The position numbers were made by a program, and so were the translations under genes. A stretch of DNA of 64,000 nucleotides from Variovorax paradoxus (GTDB lineage: Bacteria; Pseudomonadota; Gammaproteobacteria; Burkholderiales; Burkholderiaceae_C): the NCBI RefSeq assembly GCF_030815855.1, contig NZ_JAUSXG010000001.1, positions 1,922,001 through 1,986,000 on the forward strand, in the 5' to 3' direction. This document shows positions 1 through 8,796 of the stretch, piece after piece (the first letter of the stretch is position 1; the number at the start of each line of letters is the position of its first letter). The notes beneath the pieces are model-generated. The model did no database searches, had not been told where the DNA came from, and saw only the letters and a list, made by a program, of their open reading frames with translations.

Positions 1-1560
1 CTGCGTCCGGGGCGCTTCGTTCGCGGCCTCCAGCGCGACAGCAGCGGTGCGCGGCTTGCGCTCCGCCCACGCACGCGGCTTTAAATATTCGTAGCAGCCC
101 TCGCGCCCACCTTCGCGGCCGTAGCCCGATTCGCGGTAGCCGCCGAAGCCCACGCCCGCGTCGAACAGGTTGGTCGCGTTGACCCACACCACGCCGGCCA
201 GCAGTTGCGGCGCGATGCCCAGCGCCAGCCCGATGGTTTCGCTCCACACGCTGGCCGCGAGACCGTAGCGCGTGTTGTTGGCCAGTGCCACGGCCTCGTC
301 GGGCGTGCGGAAGGTCATCGTCACCAGCACCGGGCCGAAGATCTCCTCGTTCGCCACGGTTGATGCGGGGTGCACGTTGGTCAGGAGCGTCGGCGGGAAG
401 AAGCTGCCGCCCGGCGGCAGCGCGCCCTGTGACTGATAGCAGCTCGCGCCTTCGCGCACACCGGCGGCCACCAGCGTGCGCACGCGCTCGAGCTGGGTGG
501 AATCGATCAGGCTGCCCATGTCGATCGCCTTGTCCAGCGGCGAACCCACGCGCAGGCTCTGCATGCGGCGCTTCAGGCGCTCGATGAAGTCGGCCGCAAT
601 GCCTTCCTGCAGCAGCAGCCGCGAGCCGGCGCAGCACACCTGGCCCTGGTTGAACCAGATGGCATCGACCACGCCTTCGACGGCCGCGTCGATGTCGGCA
701 TCGTCGAACACGATGAAGGGCGACTTGCCGCCCAGTTCCAGCGTGAGCGATTTACCCGAGCCTGCGGTGGCTTCGCGGATGAGGCGGCCCACGTCGGTCG
801 AGCCGGTGAAGGCGATCTTGTCGACGCCTGCGTGCGCGACCAGCGCCGCGCCGGTGCCGCCGTCGCCGGTCACCACGTTCAGCACGCCCGGCGGCAGGCC
901 GGCTTGGGCGGCCAGTTCGGCAAAGAGCAGGGCGCTCAGCGGCGTGAGTTCGGCGGGCTTGAGCACCACCGTGTTGCCCAGCGCGAGCGCGGGCGCGATC
1001 TTCCACGCGAGCATCAGCAGCGGGAAGTTCCACGGAATGATCTGGCCAACCACGCCCAGCGGCACCTGGTCGGCGAACTCGCGTTCCTGCAACTGCGCCC
1101 ATCCGGCGTGGTGATAGAAGTGGCGCGCCACTAGCGGCACGTCCAGGTCGCGTGTCTCGCGGATCGGCTTGCCGTTGTCCAGTGCCTCGACCACCGCGAG
1201 CAGGCGTGCATGGCGTTGCACCATGCGCGCCATGGCGTAGAGATGGCGTGCGCGGCCGTGGCCGCCGAGCGCGAGCCAGCCGGGCTGCGCGGCGCGCGCT
1301 GCAGCAACGGCTGCATCCACGTCCTGCGCGGAACCCTGCGCGATGCCGGCCAGGCGCTGGGCGGTGGCGGGCTCGGCGGTGTCGAACTGCGCGCCGGCCG
1401 ATGCCGTGGTGAAGCGCCCGTCGATGAAGTGGCCGAAGCCCTCGGCATGGCGCGCGAGCCATTGGCGCGCGTCGGTGTCGCTCTCTGGCGCGGGGCCGTA
1501 GTCCATGGTATCGAAATAGCGTGCGACGCTGCTGTTGCTGTTGTTCTGGCTGCTGCTCAT
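1..1560 (-). CDS. Aldehyde dehydrogenase family protein (3' end outside window)
   Basis: NAD(P)-dependent aldehyde dehydrogenase. Reading down from ATG at 1560 gives 520 codons without a stop to the window edge, so the C-terminus is missing. Visible family signatures are the Rossmann-domain stretch IIPWNFPLLM, the FTGSTDVG turn, the general-base glutamate in TLELGGKSP, and the catalytic cysteine in NQGQVCCAGSR. The start lies 4 bp after the deoC stop, so the two are co-transcribed with deoC first. DeoC releases acetaldehyde from deoxyribose 5-phosphate, and this enzyme would oxidise it to acetate; that substrate is inferred from context, not seen in the sequence. Confidence 0.9.
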   Translation of the reverse strand, partial: MSSSQNNSNSSVARYFDTMDYGPAPESDTDARQWLARHAEGFGHFIDGRFTTASAGAQFDTAEPATAQRLAGIAQGSAQDVDAAVAAARAAQPGWLALGGHGRARHLYAMARMVQRHARLLAVVEALDNGKPIRETRDLDVPLVARHFYHHAGWAQLQEREFADQVPLGVVGQIIPWNFPLLMLAWKIAPALALGNTVVLKPAELTPLSALLFAELAAQAGLPPGVLNVVTGDGGTGAALVAHAGVDKIAFTGSTDVGRLIREATAGSGKSLTLELGGKSPFIVFDDADIDAAVEGVVDAIWFNQGQVCCAGSRLLLQEGIAADFIERLKRRMQSLRVGSPLDKAIDMGSLIDSTQLERVRTLVAAGVREGASCYQSQGALPPGGSFFPPTLLTNVHPASTVANEEIFGPVLVTMTFRTPDEAVALANNTRYGLAASVWSETIGLALGIAPQLLAGVVWVNATNLFDAGVGFGGYRESGYGREGGREGCYEYLKPRAWAERKPRTAAVALEAANEAPRTQ

Positions 1561-1564
1561 CGGG

Positions 1565-2653
1565 TCATCCGATCGGGTGGCGGTTGAAGGCCGAGTAGCG
1601 GCCGGTGACGTGGTGCTCCAGCTGGCGCTCGATGTCGGCCAGCAGCGTGGAGGCGCCGATGCGGAACAGGTCGGGCTCGAGCCAAGCGCGGCCCAGCTCT
1701 TCCTTCATGAGCACCTGGTAATCGAGTGCAGTCTTGGCGGTGGAAACCCCACCGGCGGGCTTGTAGCCCACGCGAAATCCGGTGCGGGCTTCGTACTGGC
1801 GGATCATGCGCAGCATCACCAGCGTGACCAGCGGCGTCGCGTTCACGCCTTCCTTGCCGGTGGAGGTCTTGATGAAATCCGCGCCGGCCATCATGCAGAC
1901 CATCGAGGCCTTGGCCACGTTGCGCAGTGTCTTCAGTTCGCCCGTGGCAAGAATGGCCTTCACATGCGCATCGCCGGCCGCGCTGCGAAAGTCGCGCATC
2001 TCGTCATAGAGCTTCTGCCACTGACCGGTGAGCACGTGCTCGCGGGTGATGACGATGTCGATCTCCGAGGCACCGTCACGCACCGAGGCTTCGATTTCCT
2101 TGAGCTTGAGCTCGTGCGGAATCAGCCCCGCCGGGAAGCCCGTGGACACCGCGGCCACCGGGATGCCGGTGCCCGCGAGCGCCTCGACGGCCGTCGACAC
2201 GAAGCGGTGGTACACGCACACCGCGCCCGTGTGCAGAGTGCGGTCGGCAAGGCCCAGCGCAGCCAGCAGGTCGGCGCGCACAGGCGTCACCGCCTTGGCG
2301 CAAAGCCGGCGCACGCGCTCGGCCGTGTCGTCGCCGTTGAGTGTGGTCAGGTCGATGCAGGTGATGGCCTTGAGCAGCCAGCCGGCCTGCGCGTCCTTCT
2401 TGACGGAGCGGCGCCCCGGCAGCGTCGCCACGCGGCGTTCGGCAGCCGAGAGGTTGATGCGGATGCCTTCGAACCAGCCGGTGTCGAAGGGCTGCGCGGT
2501 GTTGCGCGCGGCGGCGAGCGGCGACGCAGGCGCTTCGGTGGATGCGGCAGGGGCCGCCGGGGCCGCTGGGGTGAGCGCTGCGACGGCACTGGCGGGCGGC
2601 GCCGGCCGCGAGCGCACGGCGCCGCTGCTGCGAACGAGGGAGGTGGATGTCAT
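1565..2653 (-). CDS. deoC: Deoxyribose-phosphate aldolase
   Basis: Class I aldolase that splits 2-deoxy-D-ribose 5-phosphate into glyceraldehyde 3-phosphate and acetaldehyde in the cytoplasm. The 362-residue protein has the Schiff-base lysine in the motif FIKTSTGKEG, about two thirds along, and the conserved segment EIDIVI ahead of it. It is longer than the 220-260 residues of short bacterial DeoC because of a roughly 75-residue N-terminal extension rich in Ala and Pro at its start; long forms of this kind also occur in eukaryotes. It is first gene of an operon with the aldehyde dehydrogenase and divergent from a DeoR-family regulator, so it is probably repressed in the absence of deoxynucleosides or deoxyribose. 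Confidence 0.92.
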   Translation of the reverse strand: MTSTSLVRSSGAVRSRPAPPASAVAALTPAAPAAPAASTEAPASPLAAARNTAQPFDTGWFEGIRINLSAAERRVATLPGRRSVKKDAQAGWLLKAITCIDLTTLNGDDTAERVRRLCAKAVTPVRADLLAALGLADRTLHTGAVCVYHRFVSTAVEALAGTGIPVAAVSTGFPAGLIPHELKLKEIEASVRDGASEIDIVITREHVLTGQWQKLYDEMRDFRSAAGDAHVKAILATGELKTLRNVAKASMVCMMAGADFIKTSTGKEGVNATPLVTLVMLRMIRQYEARTGFRVGYKPAGGVSTAKTALDYQVLMKEELGRAWLEPDLFRIGASTLLADIERQLEHHVTGRYSAFNRHPIG

Positions 2654-2809
2654 GGCGTGATGGGCGCCGTGGCGCGCAAGGGCCGCATGTGCGGCGGGCA
2701 GGCAAAGGGCATGTCTTGTGTGTCTCCGGTGCTGCGCCGCGCGGCGGCGCAGCGGTGATGTCGTCCGTCGTGCGTACCGTCGTGCAGCGCCGGCGGCGTG
2801 TAGATGTTG

Positions 2810-2858
2810 ATGTTAGAGCAACAACATTTAATCAGGCAAGATGTTTTTGAAATAACAT
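2810..2858. promoter_or_regulatory. Two matching inverted repeats, candidate DeoR-type operators
   Basis: Two copies of ATGTT-N8-AACAT occur at 2810-2827 and 2841-2858, with centres 31 bp apart (about three helical turns). They sit in the AT-rich patch of the deoC/regulator intergenic region, which is otherwise GC-rich. The identical half-sites and spacing fit binding by the divergently encoded DeoR-family protein, probably controlling both promoters. The DNA pattern is directly visible; the binding protein is inferred. Confidence 0.6.
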
Positions 2859-2912
2859 TCAAAACCCCGCGATGACCGATACTCGGGCGCTTGGACCAGG
2901 AGGAACCCGAAC

Positions 2913-3701
2913 ATGCGAAAGACCGCCGGAGCCGAGGCCCGGGCCGTGCGCCTGGCGAAGATGCAGGAACTCGTCGAGGCCGGCGGGCCGCTGCCGATCA
3001 AGCAGGCGGCCCAGCGTCTCGAGGTGACCGAGATGACCATCCGCCGCGACCTGTCGTCGGCCGATTCGCCGCTCTCCGCGCTCGGCGGCTATGTGCTGGC
3101 GACGACGTTGCCGGGCGTCGAGCGTTATTCCCTCGACGAGGCCGGCGACCAACACGCCGCCAACAAGCGCCTGGCCTGCGAACACGCGGCCCAATGGGTG
3201 CAGCCGCACGACAGCCTGTTCATCGACTGCGGCACCACCATGGTCCATTTCGCGGAGGCGTTGCCGCCCGGCATGCCGTTGAGCGTGGTGTGCTACTCCA
3301 CGAACATCGCGGCGGTACTGAGCCGACGACCGAACACGCAGCTGATGCTGATGGGCGGGCTGTACCACTCGTCATCGGCCACATTCTTTTCGGACGAAGG
3401 ATTGCAATACCTCAACCGGTTGGGCGTGAACAAGGCATTCGTCTCTGCTGGCGGACTGGACGTGGAACGCGGCGCGAGCTGCTCCAACTTTCATGAAGTG
3501 CCAGTGAAGCAGGCGGCCATACGCAGCGCATCGCAGAGTTTTCTCATCGCTGACGAGAGCAAGCTAGGCAAGCGCAGACCCGCATTCTTCAGCCCGCTCC
3601 AGGCTTTTGCGCGCATCGTGGTGGGCGGCGCGCCTGCCGCGGCTGTGAAAAAGCAGTTCAAGGAACTGCCGGTGGAGTTCGCACGGGATGGCATCACATG
3701 A
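2913..3701 (+). CDS. DeoR/GlpR-family transcriptional regulator
   Basis: A 262-residue repressor with an N-terminal winged helix (residues about 12-65, with the family motif VTEMTIRRDL) and a C-terminal sugar-phosphate-sensing DeoRC domain (about 85-245), which includes the turn FIDCGTTMVHF. The start is fixed by AGGAGG 8-14 bp upstream of ATG 2913. It is divergent from deoC and the aldehyde dehydrogenase. Family knowledge suggests it releases DNA on binding a phosphosugar, here plausibly deoxyribose 5-phosphate; the effector is inferred. Confidence 0.9.
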   Translation: MRKTAGAEARAVRLAKMQELVEAGGPLPIKQAAQRLEVTEMTIRRDLSSADSPLSALGGYVLATTLPGVERYSLDEAGDQHAANKRLACEHAAQWVQPHDSLFIDCGTTMVHFAEALPPGMPLSVVCYSTNIAAVLSRRPNTQLMLMGGLYHSSSATFFSDEGLQYLNRLGVNKAFVSAGGLDVERGASCSNFHEVPVKQAAIRSASQSFLIADESKLGKRRPAFFSPLQAFARIVVGGAPAAAVKKQFKELPVEFARDGIT

Positions 3702-3816
3702 GCACTTCCGACGACCTGGGTTGTGAAAAAATAGCAAAGCCTGACCTTAGGCGCATTCCAGCGTTCTTGAGCACTGAATCCGGTCGCATGAACGATGAGG
3801 ACACGACACTGAACTG

Positions 3817-4164
3817 GTGGTCGCTCATACGGATTCCGGCGCCGAGTTCGTGGCGCGCCGACTTCCTGCGTCGCACCTCGTTGCACCATTCCAAGCAACC
3901 CCCAGCGAGGTGCTTTTGAGCGTGTTCGAAGCTCGTGAAAGATCACCTCGTCCTAGGATCGTGTTTTGTGGCGACGACGGGAGGAACACGCGCCGCATTG
4001 CAGCCCTTCTTGAGCAAATCGGGTTTGATCCGATCGACGCGGGGCGCTCAACCAAGCGCGAAGGGGAGTGCCTGCAGTGGATGTGGCCGGAATATCTGCA
4101 CCACAAGTACAGGGGCCTGAAGCCCGTCAACTTTCAAACGGCGTTTGAGGCCGATTGGAGCTAG
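3817..4164 (+). pseudogene. C-terminal remnant of an NADPH-dependent F420-reductase-like oxidoreductase
   Basis: The translation contains PSEVLLSVFEAR and IVFCGDD followed by IGFDPIDAG. This is the order seen in the second half of the Rossmann domain of small NAD(P)-binding proteins of the F420-dependent NADP oxidoreductase group. The N-terminal GxGxxG dinucleotide-binding half is absent, and neighbouring frames carry no recognisable start of the gene. No good ribosome binding site precedes it. I read it as a decayed fragment with a changed C-terminus rather than a working enzyme. Confidence 0.5.
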
Positions 4165-4257
4165 GTCATCCCGGAAGGCGCGATGGCGAAGGACTCGGCG
4201 GTGACGTTCCGGGAGTGACATGCGCACCTAGAGGGCTTTTTTTGCTCGACGAGCGTG

Positions 4258-5313
4258 TCAGGCCAGGAAGGCAGCCACCTCTTCGGGCGCGAGGAAACGC
4301 GTCAGCGTCACGTGTGCGTTCTGCTCGGAGTGAATCACACGGTTGAAGCCCGTCCAGGTGCGCTCGGGTTTGTCGTTCGTCTCGAGCGCGACGAGGACCA
4401 GCTTGCCATGCTTGCGGGCGTTGTCGCTCAACGCGCCTTCGCCCCAGGCCCAGGCCATCGGATCGGTCAGGTCTCCATTCGTGAAAGCCGTGGCCTGCAG
4501 CCACAGGTATGCCGCCGAATCGGTGTCTCCGTCGTCGCGCCGTTGCCGGGGCGGCTGCTGAATGCCCAGCGCCGCGGCATGCGTTTCCATCAGATCTTGC
4601 AACAGCGAGAACGCATGAAAGGTGTCGTTGATGCCGTGGGCTCGCACGATCATCCCCGTGCTCGAGGTGGGCAGCACCACCGCAAGTTCATCCTCGTAGC
4701 CCAACCGGGTGGCATCGCGCAGAAAATGGAGCTGGTCGAAGCGTACCGTGTCGCTCGCGGCCATCTCTTCGATACGTGCTGCGAGCGGGCCATCGGCCAA
4801 CAGTTCCCGATGATTGCGCACGTCGCGCATGATCATCGCCATCAACGGCAACACGAGAATGTCGACTGCGCGCTGACGTGCCTTGACCTGAAAGCGATCC
4901 GCCCGCCGCATTGCAGCGAACGCGGCATTGGCGGCTCGCCAGATGGCGAGATCGGAGCCTTCTTCCTCGTCATCGTCGTCTTCCTGTGGCTTCGTTGCGC
5001 AGAAAGGCTCCAGCGACGCCAGCAAGCGCCCCATCGATTGCCGCGCCGCGGAAAAGACCAGGCGCGGATCAGCTCCGTCCTCCACAAGTGCCCCGCAGAG
5101 CAGTGCCAGCAGCGCGGCCCGGTGCGGATGCAGATCGGGGAGGAGCGCAGCGCTGGCACGCAGCACATCGTCCATCTGCGGCCCGTTCGCGACTTCGGAA
5201 TAAAACGCCAGCACCTCCTCGCGTTTGAAGAAGGTGGCTTTCGTGTCCAGGTCGGCAGCACGCAGAACCGGTCGCCGCAGCGTCGCAAGGAAATCCGGAG
5301 GAAGTTCTTTCAT
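4258..5313 (-). CDS. Conserved-looking protein of unknown function (351 aa)
   Basis: I do not recognise this family. The protein is soluble, mostly helical in appearance, and has a strongly acidic patch (about residues 110-118, EDDDDEEE) between two helical parts. There is no signal peptide or membrane segment. Codon use matches the chromosomal background and the frame is long and clean, so it is probably a real gene. It stands alone between a pseudogene fragment and a gap; no neighbour suggests a role. Confidence 0.65.
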   Translation of the reverse strand: MKELPPDFLATLRRPVLRAADLDTKATFFKREEVLAFYSEVANGPQMDDVLRASAALLPDLHPHRAALLALLCGALVEDGADPRLVFSAARQSMGRLLASLEPFCATKPQEDDDDEEEGSDLAIWRAANAAFAAMRRADRFQVKARQRAVDILVLPLMAMIMRDVRNHRELLADGPLAARIEEMAASDTVRFDQLHFLRDATRLGYEDELAVVLPTSSTGMIVRAHGINDTFHAFSLLQDLMETHAAALGIQQPPRQRRDDGDTDSAAYLWLQATAFTNGDLTDPMAWAWGEGALSDNARKHGKLVLVALETNDKPERTWTGFNRVIHSEQNAHVTLTRFLAPEEVAAFLA

Positions 5314-5946
5314 CGAGGTGGAAAAGCCGGTGGCAGGCTTCGAGCGCCTTGTCGGCCCGATTGTGCTGTACCTCGCCCCAACCGCCGCCAGCCGACCGGC
5401 TGTGAACTTCTGGCATCACACCAGCGCAGCATCTGCGGGTCCCACGTCACGTTTTCCGGCCTGCAGCGCCGCGCCGACAATAATCCGGCATGACCAATAA
5501 CGTGGAACTGTTCATCTCTCCACAGGAGCCAGGTCGCCCCGACGACGGGCTGCCGCCAAGGATTCGCTTTGCGAACTCCAGGCGTCCGTTGCCACTGCCT
5601 ACGCTGCGGTTCTTGCGCAGGTGGTACAGGTGCAGGCGACGGTGGATGAGGTTCAAGCCGCAGGCCTCCGGCGCGAGCTTCGCCGATTCTTTGGCTGATG
5701 CACATCCGCGTCTGAGCTTCTTCTCTGGCGCGGCATTGCGGCACGAAGGTGCCGCCTTAGGATGGGGTTGTGCAGGAAGCCAGTGATGGCCAACCCGCAT
5801 GCAGAATATCCATCCGCAAAATTGCGCAAGCATTCATCGGGAGTGTTGATGCGGCCACACTGAGATGGCCGATCAGAGCGACTCCGTCAGAATGCCAGCG
5901 GGCCGCAGCCTCCTTGCTTCTCGGGTAGGGTGCGATCCGCTTCGGA
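5314..5946. other. Gap with no secure gene; possible decayed coding tail
   Basis: No frame gives a recognisable protein across these 630 bases. On the plus strand a frame from about 5506 to the TGA at 5696-5698 reads as an Ala/Gln/Val-rich amphipathic helix ending LRRELRRFFG. It resembles the C-terminus of a real protein, but the upstream part is closed by a stop after about 65 codons. It may be the tail of a broken gene. Confidence 0.25.
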
Positions 5947-6336
5947 TCAAGCTCTGGCAGCGACGACTTCAACTTCAACCAGAAAGCTTGGCCTGACCAG
6001 TGCAGGGACGATCAGCAGCATGGAAGCCGGGCGTGCGTGGCCGAGAAAACGGCTGCGCACCTGGGCATACGCAGCGATGTCCGACTCCCTGGTCAGATAC
6101 TGAGTGATCTTGACCAGATCGTTGACCGTCATTTCGGCGCGTTCGAGCATCGCGACGATGTGTTGCCACGCCAGCTCTGCTTGACCGGAGATATCTTCGG
6201 GCGGTGTCCCGTCGAGGGCCAAGCCTGGCGTGCCCGATGTCAGCAACCATCTGGCTGCTGCGGGAACCTCTACCGCGTCGCCGTACTTGCCGATCTGGCT
6301 GGCAATCCCGATGTCGTGGGGAACGTTCATTCGCAT
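5947..6336 (-). CDS. RidA/YjgF-family protein
   Basis: About 129 residues, the usual length for RidA proteins, which hydrolyse reactive enamine/imine intermediates. Family features are LLTSGTPGLALDG near the N-terminus, the central helix with ERAEMTVNDLVKITQYLT, and the C-terminal arginine turn HARPASMLLIVPALVRP followed by the strand FLVEVEVVAA. ATG 6336 and ATG 6330 are both possible; neither has a strong ribosome binding site. It is divergent from an ArsR-type regulator 69 bp away, which probably controls it. The substrate is unknown; the motif set is that of the wider YjgF group rather than strict RidA. Confidence 0.85.
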   Translation of the reverse strand: MRMNVPHDIGIASQIGKYGDAVEVPAAARWLLTSGTPGLALDGTPPEDISGQAELAWQHIVAMLERAEMTVNDLVKITQYLTRESDIAAYAQVRSRFLGHARPASMLLIVPALVRPSFLVEVEVVAARA

Positions 6337-6405
6337 CTTTCGTTGTGGACCGCGGCACTCATTGTTGGCAATATGGCCGCCACACGTTTCACGGTGTAAT
6401 GAAAT

Positions 6406-7104
6406 ATGAATGACGCAAGCCGGATTCCCCATGTTGCGAGCCTGCTCGCTGACCCGGCCCGCGCTGCCATCGTTTGGACGCTGATCGATGGCACAACGCG
6501 TCCGGCGGGCGAGTTGGCCTTTGCGGCCAATGTTTCTGCCCAGTCGGCCAGCGCGCACCTCGCCAAACTCGTGGAAGGCGGGTTGCTGACCGCCGAGGCC
6601 CAGGGCCGCCACCGCTACTTTCGGATCGCAAGTGCCGAGGCCGCGCACCTGATCGAGAGCTTGGCATCCTTCGGCGCGTCGATCCGGCCGAGAGTTCCTC
6701 GTCAGGCATCGCTCGTGCGCGCCATGCCAACGCAGTTCCTCCATGCCAGAACCTGCTATGACCACCTTGCTGGTGAAATGGCGGTCCAGGTGCTGCAGGC
6801 AATGCTCGACGCAGGATGGCTGCTCGCCCAAGGGCAGGAGTTCATTGCCACACGGCTCGGGCAAGAAAAATTGACCGCACTGGGTGTGGATGTGAGCCAT
6901 GGTCCCAAAGGACGTCGGCCATTTGCCCGGTGCTGCGTTGACTTGACTCAGCGCCGCGCCCACTTGGGCGGCTTCTTGGGCGCTGCCTTGCTGGATCTCT
7001 ATGTCGAGAAGGGCTGGGTACTCCGCACAGCCCGGTCTCGCGTCGTGAGCATCACGCCCAAAGGACATTCGGCTTTCATGCGCAAGCTGGGTGTTTCCGG
7101 TTAA
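6406..7104 (+). CDS. ArsR-family winged-helix transcriptional regulator
   Basis: 232 residues. The N-terminal HTH (about residues 5-85) carries LADPARAAIVWTLIDG, then the recognition segment NVSAQSASAHLAKLVEGGLL and the wing AQGRHRYFRI. A C-terminal region follows with RTCYDHLAGEMAV, seen in the longer ArsR regulators rather than in metal sensors. No paired-cysteine metal site like CVCDLC is visible. It is divergent from the RidA-like gene, so local control of that gene is the simplest reading. Confidence 0.85.
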   Translation: MNDASRIPHVASLLADPARAAIVWTLIDGTTRPAGELAFAANVSAQSASAHLAKLVEGGLLTAEAQGRHRYFRIASAEAAHLIESLASFGASIRPRVPRQASLVRAMPTQFLHARTCYDHLAGEMAVQVLQAMLDAGWLLAQGQEFIATRLGQEKLTALGVDVSHGPKGRRPFARCCVDLTQRRAHLGGFLGAALLDLYVEKGWVLRTARSRVVSITPKGHSAFMRKLGVSG

Positions 7105-7641
7105 CGCGCGTGCCCGCCATTCGAAAAGTCGGTATTTCCCGGTCTTACGCGGGCAACCGGATTTCTCAAAACCAGCGTCGCCAGCCTGGTTTACCTGGCC
7201 TGCTCCGCAAGAGCCAAGCTCCCGAAGCGTTGGTTGTTTCCAGCAAGCCGCTGCCCACGACGTCGGAATGGCACATGTAGTGCATCTCGATTTGCTGTGC
7301 TAAGTCTGCAGCATTCAGGGTCTTCTTCAGCATGGGAGCGGCCCTCGGTGGTGCGCTTCCGACCTGGAGCGCTACCTGAAGTCTGCTGTCACAATCGCCG
7401 CTTTCATCCGAGTGAGATTCCGCAGAAGCCGTATCGAGCAGGACCAAGGGGCTCGGCTGACCTCGGGGATCCTGATACATGCTGATGTTCCGGTGCCTCC
7501 GCATGGGCTTGTTTCTGAGCCGTTGGACCATGCTGCCGTAGAACCGGGCGCAATCATTCCTTGATGAAGCCCGTTCGAATCGTTTCGCAAGAAGCCTTCA
7601 CATCCTTGGCAACGCCATCCAACCCCGGATAGATGAACGAT
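7105..7641. other. Gap without a supported gene
   Basis: Short open frames exist on both strands but none shows family motifs, a ribosome binding site and an uninterrupted start together. The region lies between an intact regulator and the broken integrase and is probably decayed element DNA. I see nothing else in it. Confidence 0.4.
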
Positions 7642-7776
7642 GAAGCGGTAGTCCATCCGCCAATACTTACCCGGTGCCTTGACCCGCAAGTACATCCCGC
7701 CGCCGTCGGCATAGCGCTCGCCGATTTCCGCACCTTTGTGCTTCACCTGTCTCGCGATCGTGTCTGTCAGTGGCAT
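7642..7776 (-). pseudogene. N-terminal fragment of a P4-type tyrosine integrase
   Basis: Reading down from ATG 7776 gives MPLTDTIARQ, then YADGGGMYLRVK and GKYWRMDYRF. This is the DUF4102 arm-binding domain at the N-terminus of P4-like integrases. After the YRF at about residue 45 the family similarity stops and no catalytic domain (R-HxxR-Y) follows anywhere in the 500 bases downstream. The gene is therefore truncated and inactive. It marks the end of a former integrated element. Confidence 0.7.
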
Positions 7777-7882
7777 TGCCAATCCTTTGCTGTCGGTACT
7801 TCAAATCGCACCTTGCACGGGTACCCGAAGAAATACCGACAAATTACCGATATGAGACGTTTTATGGCTTGATACAGCCTGA

Positions 7883-7922
7883 GGCAAAGAAAAACCCGCT
7901 GCGCCTATGAAGCGAGCGGGTT
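7883..7922 (-). terminator. Rho-independent terminator (minus strand)
   Basis: AACCCGCT at 7893-7900 pairs with AGCGGGTT at 7915-7922; an inner CGC/GCG can extend the stem. On the minus strand the stem is followed by TTTTTCTTTG. It would stop transcription coming from higher coordinates before the integrase remnant. Confidence 0.6.
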
Positions 7923-7955
7923 CTGAGACAGCGTGATGCTTGGTAATACTGGGAT

Positions 7956-7976
7956 TGGCCCCCGGAGGGGATCGAA
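7956..7976 (-). other. Possible tRNA 3'-end fragment or attachment-site core
   Basis: On the minus strand the 21 bases read like the T-loop to acceptor end of a tRNA (TTCGATCCCC then TCCGGGGGCCA). The 5' side of the T stem is not complementary and no tRNA body is present. This fits an att core left by an element that integrated into a tRNA 3' end, beside the integrase remnant. It is a weak, composition-prone match. Confidence 0.25.
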
Positions 7977-8262
7977 GATGCAGCCTTAGACCGCATCAAT
8001 CCTCGTTTTTCTGAGTATGGCCTTCGAAGATACCGACAGAAGTACCGACAAAATGTAAAGCGTCCCTTGTGTTGCAGAAATGCCGCTCGCTGGTTCTCCC
8101 TATCGGACAGCTCCCGATCGGCGCCTGCTGAACGCCCGTTTAAGCCGCAAAGGGGCAATCACTGGGTTACTTCCACTGCCTCACTATGGTCGGGCAATGG
8201 GCAAAGCGATGGCGGGTGCCATCGACCAGCCAAGCGTGGTTCAGGGCGGTAAAGCTGTTGCC

Positions 8263-8514
8263 ATGACGGCCCCTTCTCTCAGCTCCTCATCGATCGTTAG
8301 ACACGAGCATCGCGGCTGGACGTTGTACATCCGCTGGTACCACTCGTTTTGGGGAGCCGCTGAGGGGTGGGTATGCAAGGCTATCCCTCCGGGCGGCGCG
8401 GTGTGCGATGCGCTGAGCATCGGCCGACATCGGACAAGCGCGGACGCAGTTGCATCCGGTACGTCTTGGATTGATCGCAAGCTGAGCATTCCGGTGCGGA
8501 AGCGAAGCCGCTGA
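8263..8514 (+). CDS. Small protein of unknown function (83 aa)
   Basis: From ATG 8263 the frame encodes a compact domain with HRGWTLYIRWYHSFWG and EGWVCKAIPPGG, ending in a basic tail. The regular spacing of aromatic residues looks like a small beta-rich domain, and I believe similar short hypothetical proteins exist in this bacterial group, but I cannot name a family. A longer start at 8080 is possible but its added residues look unnatural. No operon partner is evident. Confidence 0.45.
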   Translation: MTAPSLSSSSIVRHEHRGWTLYIRWYHSFWGAAEGWVCKAIPPGGAVCDALSIGRHRTSADAVASGTSWIDRKLSIPVRKRSR

Positions 8515-8646
8515 TCGCCCAGCCAAAGCGGCGGCCGTGGCGATGCCGCTTGCCTTGATGAGCGATCATCGGGTGGGGGGGCGTTGTGAAGTCGTCCTTC
8601 GCTGGCGTCTGAGAGGATTTTCTTGTCGGTAACCGGTATGCCATAA

Positions 8647-8704
8647 GCACACGCACACGCACACGCACACGCACACGCACACGCACACGCACACGCACAC
8701 GCAC
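8647..8704. repeat. Hexanucleotide tandem repeat GCACAC, about 9.7 copies
   Basis: Perfect GCACAC units run from 8647 to about 8704 in the intergenic space between a small gene and the SGNH hydrolase gene. The unit is a multiple of three, so copy changes would not shift a reading frame. No supported gene reads through it. Confidence 0.9.
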
Positions 8705-8796
8705 CACGCGAGGGAAGCACGTTGCGGCTGCGCATGTCTTGTCAAGGCTCTGGTCCTCAGCCTACCCCTCGGACGCGCAAGCGAAGTCTCCGGGCG

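Larger units (their letters stand above)
7791..8050. repeat. Cluster of TACCGACA repeats upstream of the integrase remnant
   Basis: Copies of TACCGACA occur at 7791-7800 (reverse), 7833-7841, 8030-8038 and 8042-8050, with a one-mismatch copy at 7844-7852. A further reverse TGTCGGTAA is at 8624-8632. Repeats of this size beside an integrase start are typical of arm-type integrase or excisionase sites. The role is inferred. Confidence 0.45.

Noticed and set aside
4231..4257. Terminator at the T-run GGGCTTTTTTTGC
   Set aside because: No stem of convincing length precedes the T-run.
7956..7976. A complete tRNA gene
   Set aside because: Only a T-loop/acceptor-like segment is present; the pairing strand, anticodon arm and D arm cannot be drawn.
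8647..8704. CRISPR array
   Set aside because: The repeat is a pure hexanucleotide run without spacers; no cas genes are present.
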